Virus record (IMG/VR): IMGVR_UViG_3300050821_018287
Coordinates: 28,258-92,257 of that record
Direction: 5' to 3' (one strand)
Length of the DNA: 64,000 nucleotides
DNA from: a virus
The notes under the pieces are model-generated. The model did no database searches. It saw only the letters and a program-made list of their open reading frames with translations, and had not been told where the DNA came from. Numbering within the stretch: the first letter of the stretch is position 1; every line of letters begins with the position of its first letter. The translations under genes and the position numbers were made by a program. Below, piece after piece: positions 55,853-63,301 of this stretch.

Positions 55853-55861
55853 CCTTGTTCG
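55853..55861 (-). promoter_or_regulatory. CGAACAAGG element
   Basis: Coding-strand CGAACAAGGAG, 9 bases before the ATG of gene 55610; the trailing GGAG may serve as the ribosome site. Confidence 0.4.
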
Positions 55862-55864
55862 ATT

Positions 55865-56071
55865 TCATAGTGATTCCTCAAGCCGCCGCACCGTGTCCCG
55901 CGCGAGCGCCTCCAAACACCCGTTGCACGTCACCAGCGCGCGATCCTCGACGCACTGGATGCCCCGCTTCTGGGTGCGTTCATCCGCCTGGAAGCGGTTG
56001 AAGCACCACGTTATCTTCTCCCAGAGCGTCTGGGAGCGGAGGAGGTGGACGGGGAATTTGGCCTTGCGCAT
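55865..56071 (-). CDS. Small CxxC protein, paralog of 52072
   Basis: 68 residues. VTCNGCLEALARDTVRRLEE matches the protein at 52072. The N-terminus is basic (RKAKFPVHLLRSQTLWEKIT). Function unknown. Confidence 0.6.
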   Translation of the reverse strand: MRKAKFPVHLLRSQTLWEKITWCFNRFQADERTQKRGIQCVEDRALVTCNGCLEALARDTVRRLEESL

Positions 56072-56074
56072 GGG

Positions 56075-56713
56075 TCAGGTCCCGTTCCACAGCTCGACGA
56101 GGAGCCGAAGCCCCGCGGCGAGGTTGCCTTTATTCCCGGCCTCCTTCGAAGCCTTCTTGAGCGCGGCGCGCATCAGCTTCATCTCCTCCTTCGAGGGGAA
56201 GGCGATCTCCAGCACTGCCGGCTCATTGGGCTCCGGATCCGGCTCGGGTGGCGACTCAATCGCTTCGGGCATGACGTCCTCGCCCGTGTGCGCGACCGCG
56301 GAGAGCAAGTCGGAGATCTCCCCCGGGGAGTAGCCGGTGATGGCGAGGTCCACCTTGTCCCAGCCCTCCTTCTCCAGATTCGCGAGGATGCGCGCGGCGG
56401 CGGAGAGGTCCAGCTCCCCCCGCAACCGGTTCATCCCCAACCGGAGCGCGGCGGCGGTCTGTGGGTCGAAGTTTTCCACGACACAGGGGATGGAGTCGTA
56501 GCCCAGCTCGATCGCCGCGCGAACCCGGTGGTGGCCGTCGATGATCTCGTAGCCGTCGCTGGGTGCGGCTGGATCCCTCGCCACAAGCACCGGCTGGAGG
56601 AAGCCCTCCTTGCGGATGTTCTCGACGAGCGCGGTGTAGGTGGCCTCCTCCATCCGGTTCGGGTTGTCCGGCGCGGTGTGGAGGAGAGCGGGGTTCAGGA
56701 TTTCAATAGACAT
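56075..56713 (-). CDS. ParB-like protein
   Basis: 212 residues. Core IRKEGFLQPVLVARDP and YEIIDGHHRVRAAIELGY ('DGHHR' box), then LGMNRLRGELDLSAAARILA. C-terminal Pro/Glu linker and helix (SKEEMKLMRAALKKASKEAG). Third ParB-type protein in the window. Confidence 0.75.
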   Translation of the reverse strand: MSIEILNPALLHTAPDNPNRMEEATYTALVENIRKEGFLQPVLVARDPAAPSDGYEIIDGHHRVRAAIELGYDSIPCVVENFDPQTAAALRLGMNRLRGELDLSAAARILANLEKEGWDKVDLAITGYSPGEISDLLSAVAHTGEDVMPEAIESPPEPDPEPNEPAVLEIAFPSKEEMKLMRAALKKASKEAGNKGNLAAGLRLLVELWNGT

Positions 56714-57035
56714 GGGTCTTTCCTAGTTCCCACCCCAGGACGACCTGTGTCCAGCGGCGGGTGACTTCCTTCTTCGCTCGGGACAGGGCCCGCTCGAAAG
56801 TGGCGTACCGGGCGACGATCCTCACCGACTCGTACGGCCAGTTGTTGACGATGAACGGGCGGGTAGCTCCTACCCAAGAGATCTGCCCGCGCCGCGGCCC
56901 CAGCTTCGCCTGGGACGGAGCCTTGAAGACGTAGATGGACTTGCACCGTGGGGCGGAGACGCGGAACCAGCCGCGCCCCGCGCCCCGCGGGTTTTTGCAC
57001 TGCGTCACGCGGACGGGTGGCTTACGCTCTCTCAT
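56703..57035 (-). CDS. Small protein resembling the array family
   Basis: 110 residues from ATG 57035. Body CKNPRGAGRGWFRVSAPRCK, PFIVNNWPYESVRIVA; helix RYATFERALSRAKKEVTRRW. The F/Y-x-T helix motif fits the array, though the end is different. Confidence 0.5.
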   Translation of the reverse strand: MRERKPPVRVTQCKNPRGAGRGWFRVSAPRCKSIYVFKAPSQAKLGPRRGQISWVGATRPFIVNNWPYESVRIVARYATFERALSRAKKEVTRRWTQVVLGWELGKTHVY

Positions 57036-57400
57036 CGGGCGCGCTTTCTCCGCGGCTCCGGCAGAGCCCCGTTCTCCAGCCACTCGTCCGTGTCGTCGTA
57101 GACGAGATCGAAGGCATCCACGTCGAGCTGCGCTGGGTCGTACATCCCGAGCCGACTGGCGATCCGAAGCATCTGCGTTGAGGCCTCATTTTTCTCCATG
57201 AAGATGAGCGCTCCAGCGCAGTGAGCCTCCACCTTCTTCGGCCCGCCCTTGACGCCCGTCGTTTGGTGACAGGCGAACGTTCCTCCCGGGTTGCCCAAGA
57301 CTGTCTCCGAGATCTCCTCGATGCGCCCAGAGGTGAGCGGGATGCCTCCCTTCCGAAGAAAGGGGCAGTCCGCGCACGGCCGCTTCATTCCGTAGTTCAT
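57032..57400 (-). CDS. Cys/His-rich protein
   Basis: 122 residues from ATG 57400. PCADCPFLRKG near the N-terminus, FACHQTTG and EAHCAGALIFMEKN. Pattern of a widespread small phage metal-binding family that starts 'PC..CPf'. Function unknown. Confidence 0.6.
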   Translation of the reverse strand: MNYGMKRPCADCPFLRKGGIPLTSGRIEEISETVLGNPGGTFACHQTTGVKGGPKKVEAHCAGALIFMEKNEASTQMLRIASRLGMYDPAQLDVDAFDLVYDDTDEWLENGALPEPRRKRAR

Positions 57401-57948
57401 CGCTCCTCCCAAAGCCGCTTCAGCTCACCGTCCTTCCGGGCCCGCGCCCGGAGCTTCTCCACCGCCCGTTGCACCCGGCGCGCGGGCACCCGCGCCTCCT
57501 CCGCCACCTCCCGCGGCCAGCGATCCGACATCACCGCCTCCCGACCCAGGCCACTCCTGTCGTTCCCCCGGACCCAGGCCCTCACCCGGCCCTTCCAGCG
57601 CTCGTCGTGAAGACGCGCATCCGCTGGTGCCGCGGGCGCTCGGAGAAAGCCGGTGGCCGAGAGTGGGAGCCGGCGCACCTCTTCAAGCCGGTGACGCTCA
57701 CCGTGGGAGGAGTTGACCGGGGTCCCGTTCTGCCAGAGGTAGGAGCGGACCGCGTACATGGCGGCGTTCCCCGCGTAGGCGGCGAAGCGGACACCGCGCC
57801 CGGGGTCAAACGTCTTCGCCGCCCGGAGCACCGCCAGGACGGCCTCCTGGAAGAGGTCCGCCTTGTCGATGCCGTAGGAGCCGCGCCGGGCGTAACCGGC
57901 GGCGACGTCCCGGGCGATGCGCTGCACTTCGTCGATGTCCGGCTTCAT
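57397..57948 (-). CDS. Phage-encoded sigma factor
   Basis: 183 residues. Sigma-70 region 2: KADLFQEAVLAVLRAAKTFD, PGRGVRFAAYAGNAAMYAVR (about 28-66), typical of 'DL.QEg.iGl..A...fdp..g..F.tyA...i...'. C-terminal region 4-like HTH: PREVAEEARVPARRVQRAVE. Region 3 and 1 are absent. Likely directs middle or late transcription. ATG 57948 (ATGA). Confidence 0.75.
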   Translation of the reverse strand: MKPDIDEVQRIARDVAAGYARRGSYGIDKADLFQEAVLAVLRAAKTFDPGRGVRFAAYAGNAAMYAVRSYLWQNGTPVNSSHGERHRLEEVRRLPLSATGFLRAPAAPADARLHDERWKGRVRAWVRGNDRSGLGREAVMSDRWPREVAEEARVPARRVQRAVEKLRARARKDGELKRLWEER

Positions 57949-58322
57949 GGCTTTTCTCCACGGGCCTTGGCCAAGAATTCCCTGGCCAGGTCCATCAGCC
58001 GCTTCGTGTTGGTCGGTGTTTCGAGGACAGCGACCGCGAGCGCGTAGCCCAACGGCGCCGCGGAGGCCAAGAGCGCGTCCGCGTCGCAGCTCGCGATCGT
58101 CCCGCTCTCGTTGAAGGTGATGTTGCGGGACATTGCTGAGCACGTTGCTGAGCACGTGCTGCCGTCAGCGGACACGTAGGTCCGGTCGTGGTCCCGCTCT
58201 CCGAGGTGGAGGTGCGGAAAGAGCCGGAAGGCGTGCCCACCCGGGCCCGTCGTCTTGGGGTTGACCGAGGGGTGATCCCCCACGCAAGCGAACCACGGTC
58301 CTGGAGTGAACTTAGGCTTCAT
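57945..58322 (-). CDS. Unknown protein, FTPGPW family-like
   Basis: 125 residues beginning KPKFTPGPWFACVGDHPSVN, a pattern of small phage proteins that start 'FTPGPW'. A hydrophobic C-terminal helix (ALAVAVLETPTNTKRLMDLA) follows. Function unknown. Confidence 0.6.
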   Translation of the reverse strand: MKPKFTPGPWFACVGDHPSVNPKTTGPGGHAFRLFPHLHLGERDHDRTYVSADGSTCSATCSAMSRNITFNESGTIASCDADALLASAAPLGYALAVAVLETPTNTKRLMDLAREFLAKARGEKP

Positions 58323-58620
58323 GGCGAAGCTCCTTCAGCATGGCGTCCTTCTCGGCTTCGATCTTCTTCAGGTCGATCTCGAAGAAGCGCGCGAGGAGGC
58401 TCTGGATGGACTCGTTGTGGCTGTAGAGGACGTCCTTTGGCGTATCACAGTGCCAGCGGTGGGAGCGCCGGCAGGCTTCCGGGCACGCGCACGCGGCGGT
58501 GTGCTCGTGGTACGCCGCGAGCTGGATGCCCTGCTCCCCCAACCACTCGATGAACTCGCCGACCCGCTGAGCGAAGGGGAGGATCTTGGCCTGCTTCTCG
58601 TGCTCCGGGTAGGACTTCAA
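58312..58620 (-). CDS. Unknown protein with CACxxAC motif
   Basis: 102 residues from TTG 58620. Contains YHEHTAACACPEACRRSHRW (Cys and His in a cluster, possible zinc site), C-terminal helix SLLARFFEIDLKKIEAEKDA. Function unknown. Confidence 0.55.
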   Translation of the reverse strand: MKSYPEHEKQAKILPFAQRVGEFIEWLGEQGIQLAAYHEHTAACACPEACRRSHRWHCDTPKDVLYSHNESIQSLLARFFEIDLKKIEAEKDAMLKELRHEA

Positions 58621-59147
58621 GGCGCACCTCCCACCTTGAGCAACGCCTCCGCGGCGTACGCTTTGCGGAGGACGGGGTTGTGCTTCGCGGCGCGGAGCTT
58701 CTTCGCGTCCGTGCCGATGTTGATGGCCCACTGTGGCGCCCAGATCTCCGCAGCCACCGTCATGTTGAACGAGTCGACGGAGCGACCGTTGAGGGTCTTC
58801 ACGCGGAGCCCGGCCTGGGTGAAGGCGACGAAGAGGAGGGATCTCGCCGAGGTTCCCGGGGCGTAGGGGATCGGCACCCACCCCCGCGCGCGCAGGCGAA
58901 GCTTCTGCGCCGCGAGACGCTGGCCCGGGGTGAGCCCTCGCGGACGCTCCTTCGCCTTCAGCGGCACCACCGGGTAGAGCGAATCGATGGTGTGGCGCAG
59001 GCCCTTCGCCGCGCGGAGGTACTTCCGGCGTGCGTTGGCGCGGGCGATGCGGCCCTGGTTGAGAGAGAGCGAGGCGAGTGCTTTGCGGAGGTCTTTCAGC
59101 CGGTGGATGACGTCCGGCACCTCCGACTCGAAACGGATTCGGTACAT
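58617..59147 (-). CDS. Basic protein of unknown function
   Basis: 176 residues from ATG 59147, after GGAG. Mostly basic: ARANARRKYLRAAKGLRHTI, LAAQKLRLRARGWVPIPYAP; then SLLFVAFTQAGLRVKTLNGR. Preceded by a two-hairpin leader. Likely nucleic-acid binding. Confidence 0.6.
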   Translation of the reverse strand: MYRIRFESEVPDVIHRLKDLRKALASLSLNQGRIARANARRKYLRAAKGLRHTIDSLYPVVPLKAKERPRGLTPGQRLAAQKLRLRARGWVPIPYAPGTSARSLLFVAFTQAGLRVKTLNGRSVDSFNMTVAAEIWAPQWAINIGTDAKKLRAAKHNPVLRKAYAAEALLKVGGAP

Positions 59148-59213
59148 GGTGGTCTCCTTTGGGAGCGGGATCGCTCCATCGGGAGCCCGAGTCGTCCCGG
59201 GCTCCCTGTGCAA
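59148..59213 (-). promoter_or_regulatory. Two-hairpin leader, copy 4
   Basis: Hairpin 1 GGGAGCCCG/CGGGCTCCC (59181-59206), hairpin 2 GGAGCG-ATCC-CGCTCC (59162-59177), then AAAGGAG and the ATG of 58617. It begins at the preceding TAG with TTGCACA. See the finding on this element for covariation. Confidence 0.6.
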
Positions 59214-59450
59214 CTACCCCGCCTTCTTCTCCGCGTTGGTCGGGCCGAGCTTCCCGATCCACTTGTCCAGCTTCCCTCGCAACGCCCTCAGCTCAGTCGT
59301 CGCCTGCGCGGCGGTCCAGTTGGCGTAGCGCTTGTGGCCGCACCCGGCGCAGGGGACCGGCACCCCCGCTTCCGCCTTCAACGCCCGGACAACCGTGTCC
59401 ACAACATCCCGGGCGTTCCTCAACTGGATCAGCATCTCCGGACGGGTCAT
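59214..59450 (-). CDS. Small CxxC protein
   Basis: 78 residues from ATG 59450 (ATGA). Helix (IQLRNARDVVDTVVRALKAE), then VPCAGCGHKRYANWTAAQAT and a charged helix. One CxxC. Confidence 0.55.
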   Translation of the reverse strand: MTRPEMLIQLRNARDVVDTVVRALKAEAGVPVPCAGCGHKRYANWTAAQATTELRALRGKLDKWIGKLGPTNAEKKAG

Positions 59451-60316
59451 GACTCGCCACCAGCCGCCAGCGCCGCCGCGGCCAGGTTCGCCTTCAGCCC
59501 GTCGAGCCGGCCCCGGAGCGCGTCCAGCTTGACGTCCAGGAGCGCCTCGTACGCCAGCACCTTCTCCGTCACCTCCGCACATCGGGAGGCACGGGTCTTC
59601 AGCGCCCGCTCCCCCACCGCGTCGGGAGTGCCCAAGTCCTCCTCCAGGAGCGCCGCCTCCGCCTCCGCCTCGCGGGTGATGGCGTCAAGGATGGCAGCCA
59701 CCGCCTCCTCTGACTTCAGGGCCGGGACTTCCGCGAAGAAGTGGCCCGACACCGAACGGATCGCGGTGATGATCCGCTGCCAGCGGTCCACCGTCGCGTA
59801 GGGGATGAAGTAGATGCCGCCCATGTCCCGCAAGGAAACCGCGTTCACCTCCCGCACCAGCTTCGCCAGCCAGTTGGAGATGTCGGAGGAGTCCAGCTTG
59901 GAGAGCTGGGCGTTGAAGGACGCTTGGATCTCCGCGCCCGTCTTCTCCTCCGACTCGTTGCTGGCGATGGTGACTCCGCCGGTCTTCGCGCACTCCGCGC
60001 TCAGCACCTCGCGGAAGATGAGCTTGCCGTCCACTTCCTCGCGCCGGCACAGCGCGATCTCCCTCTCGTCCCCCTTCCGGGTGCGGACGATGGTGGACTT
60101 GTTCTCGTAGCCCTTCATGACGCGCCGGAGGATCCGGTAGTCCGAGGGCACCGGCGGAAGCGACTCCTCGGGGAGCCCCGCCAGCTTCCAGGCAACCGCG
60201 AGCTTGTCCTGGTCGACTTCCCCGGACAGCCTCCACCACGAAATGCACCCGGCGGTCGCCACCGCGTCCTGCACCGCCACCACTCCACCCACGACATTCG
60301 ACTTGACTGCGCCCAT
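59447..60316 (-). CDS. Conserved-looking companion of the MoxR/VWA cluster
   Basis: 289 residues, ATG 60316 after a GAAGGAG site. AVATAGCISWWRLSGEVDQD, IVRTRKGDEREIALCRREEV, LRDMGGIYFIPYATVDRWQR, VSGHFFAEVPALKSEEAVAA. Helical C-terminus. I do not recognise the family; position suggests a partner of the AAA+ ATPase. Start chosen for the leader and the ribosome site. Confidence 0.6.
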   Translation of the reverse strand: MGAVKSNVVGGVVAVQDAVATAGCISWWRLSGEVDQDKLAVAWKLAGLPEESLPPVPSDYRILRRVMKGYENKSTIVRTRKGDEREIALCRREEVDGKLIFREVLSAECAKTGGVTIASNESEEKTGAEIQASFNAQLSKLDSSDISNWLAKLVREVNAVSLRDMGGIYFIPYATVDRWQRIITAIRSVSGHFFAEVPALKSEEAVAAILDAITREAEAEAALLEEDLGTPDAVGERALKTRASRCAEVTEKVLAYEALLDVKLDALRGRLDGLKANLAAAALAAGGES

Positions 60317-60390
60317 TTTCGTTTCTCCTTCTTTGGGAGCACCGTTGCTCCATCGAGGCGCCCGGGACTTCCCCGAGCGCCCCTGTGCAG
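60317..60390 (-). promoter_or_regulatory. Two-hairpin leader, copy 3
   Basis: Hairpin 1 in 60357-60383 (GGCGC... /...GCGCC), hairpin 2 GGAGCA-ACGG-TGCTCC (60336-60351), then AAGAAGGAG and ATG of 59447. The stem pair A-T where others have G-C is compensatory. Confidence 0.6.
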
Positions 60391-61683
60391 CTAGGTGCTT
60401 GTTGCTGGCCTGCGGTCCACCACGATCGCCTCGCCCCAAGGGGCCGGCGCCTGCGTCCCGCCGATGAGGACCCAGATGACCTTCATCCCCGCCGGGGGCT
60501 GAGCCGGCGCCGGGCCGTACCCATCCGTGCAGAAAACGAACACGGAAGGCCGCGGGGTGGTCCGCTCCACGGCTGCGAAGATGGGGCGGAAGTCGGTGCC
60601 TCCGCCCCCCTTCAACATCCCCAGGAGCTGTTTGTAATGGCGGACCTTCGCCTTGACATGGACCTCCGCGTCGCAGGCGAGGAAGTCCACCTGCGCGCCG
60701 ACCGCACTGAGGATGCCCTTCGACTCACGGAGCGCTTCCTCCAGCTCCGCCGTCCCCATCGAGCCCGAGGTGTCGATGCCGATGGCCACCTGGGGGATCG
60801 GCGCGCGAAGCGCCGGGAGGATGGGGAAGCCGGGCCCGTAGCCGAGGGCTGCTTGACGCCGGGACGGCTTCGAGTAGGAGTAGTCCACGGCACCGGCCTT
60901 GAAGGCGACCGCGGAACGGCAGGCCCGCGCCAGCTTCGTCTGCCAGGGGATGTGTGGGGGCCCCAACATCACCTCCGCCCACCGAGCCAGGCCCGCCGGG
61001 ACGGTGCCCCGGGACTTGCTCGCCTCCTCGCGAATGGCCTCCGCGGTCTGCTTCGCCACCCGCTTCTGCTCCACCTCCGAACGGCCCATGCCCGGCGGCA
61101 GATTCGCCTCCTCCGGGAGCGGGTTGCCGGCAACTCCGCCGCACTTCCCGTTTCCGGGACCCTTCGGCCCTTTCGTGCCGGAGATCTGCCCGGAGCCGTC
61201 TGCGTCGCCTTCACCACCTTCCCCGTCTCCGCTGCCCGACATCCGCACCTTCTGCGCGTGCTGTCGGATGGAGTGGTAGTACTCCTCGAACAGAAGCCCA
61301 TCCTTCATCGGGGGCTTCAGCTTCGAGGGGAGGCACGGATCTACGGGAAGCTTCCCCTTCGCATTGATGATGTCGTCGTTGATCTCACAGTCCTCGGCGA
61401 TGTTGGCGAGCTGCGGATCGAAGTTGTTGTCACGGCACCGTGCGTGGTGACCTCGGATGTAGTGGCTGACCTCGTGGATGATCGCCCACGCCGTCGCCTC
61501 CACCGTCCACTCCCGGTTGTTCACCAGCTCCGGGTCGTACATCATCACCGCCTTCTCGGAGACCGCGAACGTTCCCAGGCCCGGAGTCGGGTAGGGGATG
61601 AGCTGGAAGATGGCGGTGGTGAAGTAGGGAGCCTTCACAGTTGCCATCAGCCGCGCGGAGGCCAGCCAGTCTTTCGCGTTCAT
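60391..61683 (-). CDS. VWA-domain/metallopeptidase-like protein
   Basis: 430 residues from ATG 61683. Residues 60-80 have WAIIHEVSHYIRGHH with HExxH zinc-peptidase-like motif (His70, Glu71, His74). Residues 150-200 are Gly/Asp-rich linker. C-terminal VWA fold with MIDAS: IDTSGSMG (303-310), GGTDFR (361-366), CTDGYG (385-390). Matches the DUF2201-type metallopeptidase-VWA pairs that work with MoxR ATPases. ATG overlaps the stop of 61680. Confidence 0.8.
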   Translation of the reverse strand: MNAKDWLASARLMATVKAPYFTTAIFQLIPYPTPGLGTFAVSEKAVMMYDPELVNNREWTVEATAWAIIHEVSHYIRGHHARCRDNNFDPQLANIAEDCEINDDIINAKGKLPVDPCLPSKLKPPMKDGLLFEEYYHSIRQHAQKVRMSGSGDGEGGEGDADGSGQISGTKGPKGPGNGKCGGVAGNPLPEEANLPPGMGRSEVEQKRVAKQTAEAIREEASKSRGTVPAGLARWAEVMLGPPHIPWQTKLARACRSAVAFKAGAVDYSYSKPSRRQAALGYGPGFPILPALRAPIPQVAIGIDTSGSMGTAELEEALRESKGILSAVGAQVDFLACDAEVHVKAKVRHYKQLLGMLKGGGGTDFRPIFAAVERTTPRPSVFVFCTDGYGPAPAQPPAGMKVIWVLIGGTQAPAPWGEAIVVDRRPATST

Positions 61684-61964
61684 GAAATCTCCTCGGGGGT
61701 GGGGAAGGGGAGCAGCTTGGGAACGAAGTTGGCGCGGACCACCGGCAACGGCTCCACCCGCTTCTGGTCGTCGAGGATGAACCCCACCAGCTCGGCCTGC
61801 TTCTTGATTTCGTCCCGCTTCTGCGTCAGCCGCAGGACGATCGTCGGGCTCGGCCTGGACATCAGCTTCGCCGTGGTGAGAGTGGTTTGGGCCTGGGCGA
61901 GCGCCACCTGGAGGTCTTCGAAAAGCCTCCCCAACGTCAGGTACTGCGGATTCGTCAGGTACAT
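61680..61964 (-). CDS. Small helical protein
   Basis: 94 residues from ATG 61964, with AAAGGAGACACC upstream. Helical: LGRLFEDLQVALAQAQTTLT, LRLTQKRDEIKKQAELVGFI. Between the MoxR and VWA genes. Could be a linker or adaptor of that complex. Confidence 0.6.
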   Translation of the reverse strand: MYLTNPQYLTLGRLFEDLQVALAQAQTTLTTAKLMSRPSPTIVLRLTQKRDEIKKQAELVGFILDDQKRVEPLPVVRANFVPKLLPFPTPEEIS

Positions 61965-62035
61965 GGTGTCTCCTTTGGGAGCGTGAGCGCTCCGGTGGAG
62001 CGCCCTCCGCGAAGAGGGCGCCCCGACCGCAATGC
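61965..62035 (-). promoter_or_regulatory. Two-hairpin leader, copy 2
   Basis: Hairpin 1 GCGCCCTC/GAGGGCGC (62000-62021), hairpin 2 GGAGCG-CTCA-CGCTCC (61978-61993), then AAAGGAG and ATG of 61680. Confidence 0.6.
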
Positions 62036-63223
62036 TCAAGAAGCTTTGATTCCGGCGTTGTTGAGGATCGGCTGGAGCCGGACCAGCGCCGGCTGCGCCT
62101 CCTTCCCCACCGCCAACCCCGCTCGGGCCATGACGCGCCCCGCGGGCACCGCGACGTCCGCCGCCTCCTTCGAGACCTCATCAGTCAGGGTCCAGAAGAT
62201 GACCATGCGGCCCTTCTTCGCGTCCGGCTTCATCTTGTCCTTCTCCGCGACCATCAGCGCCGCGCAGGAGGAGAGGACCGCCGCCGTACGGTCCAGCCGC
62301 ATCGGATCGTGCTTGAACTTCACCTTCCCGTCGAGGACATCCCCCGGCTCGGGCAAGTCCTGCTTCGCGCGCCAGCCCATGAACTCGGCCGCCGCGCCGA
62401 CTCCGACGAAGGCGCCCAACAGCTCGTCTGCCACTGTCGCGTCCACCCCGTGCACTTCGCACGAAGCCAGCGCCCGCGCCGCGTACTCCCAGGTGCGGGG
62501 AGACGGCCACGCGCAGGAGGCTTCCGGCGAGCCGGCCGGCGGCATCTTCAAGAGCAGCTCCGGACGCGCCCGGACGAAGCCGGAGATGAGCCCCCGGGCA
62601 GCGGCCCACGGACCCGACCACGCCTCCATCACCCGCTCCTCCTCCTTCTCGGGGTTGATCACCTTTCCGTCCGGGGAGGTGCCGTTGCCCGAAGTCAGGA
62701 GCCAGTCACTCCACTCGGACGTGGAGGGAGTCCCCCACTTGATGTGGCCGAAGCGGTTGGCCAGCGGCATCGCCAAGTCCCACCCGCTCGCCGCCTCCTC
62801 GACAGAGTTTTGCGCCGCGCAGATCCGCACGGTGTCCGGCAGCTTCAAGTCCCCCACCACCGCGTCGGTGACGATGCGGAGGAAAGCGGCCTGCACCGCC
62901 GGGGGAGAGGTGTTCAGCTCGTCGGCGAAGATGAGCCCGTGCTTCGAAGCGGCGAGCCGCTCCGCCCACGGGGGAGCGAGCAAGGTGAGCTTCGTCCTGT
63001 CTCCGTCCTTCTTCTCGGGGACCTGGAGACCGCCGAAGTCGGAGGGCTCGCGGATGGAGGAGATCAGCACCTCCGCATCGAGGCTGCACAGCATCGCCTC
63101 CTGCTCCACGTTGGCCGTCTTGCCGGTGCCGGGGTGGCCTTCGAAGAGGAGGGGCAACCCCCAACGGTGTTTCGGGCCGGGGGTGAACCACGCGATTCGC
63201 AACAGCGTACGGATGAGGCTCAT
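62036..63223 (-). CDS. MoxR-type AAA+ ATPase
   Basis: 395 residues from ATG 63223. Walker A GHPGTGKT (29-36), Walker B LIFADE (97-102), sensor 1 CAAQNS (Asn139) and LANRFGH with Arg finger. C-terminal lid region is helical. MoxR ATPases act with VWA partners as chaperone-like complexes; the partner is the gene at 60391. Confidence 0.85.
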   Translation of the reverse strand: MSLIRTLLRIAWFTPGPKHRWGLPLLFEGHPGTGKTANVEQEAMLCSLDAEVLISSIREPSDFGGLQVPEKKDGDRTKLTLLAPPWAERLAASKHGLIFADELNTSPPAVQAAFLRIVTDAVVGDLKLPDTVRICAAQNSVEEAASGWDLAMPLANRFGHIKWGTPSTSEWSDWLLTSGNGTSPDGKVINPEKEEERVMEAWSGPWAAARGLISGFVRARPELLLKMPPAGSPEASCAWPSPRTWEYAARALASCEVHGVDATVADELLGAFVGVGAAAEFMGWRAKQDLPEPGDVLDGKVKFKHDPMRLDRTAAVLSSCAALMVAEKDKMKPDAKKGRMVIFWTLTDEVSKEAADVAVPAGRVMARAGLAVGKEAQPALVRLQPILNNAGIKAS

Positions 63224-63301
63224 GGCGTTACCTTTCTTTCGTGGGAGCGGGATCGCTCCAGTGAGAGGCCGATTCGCTCGGCCCCTCGTGCAACCATCCC
63301 G
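63224..63301 (-). promoter_or_regulatory. Two-hairpin leader, copy 1
   Basis: Hairpin 1 in 63263-63287 (GAGGGGCCGA with TCGGCCTCTC on the coding strand), hairpin 2 GGAGCG-ATCC-CGCTCC (63244-63259), then AAAGAAAGGTAACGCC and the ATG of the MoxR gene. A 9-base insertion separates it from the upstream TAG. Confidence 0.6.
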
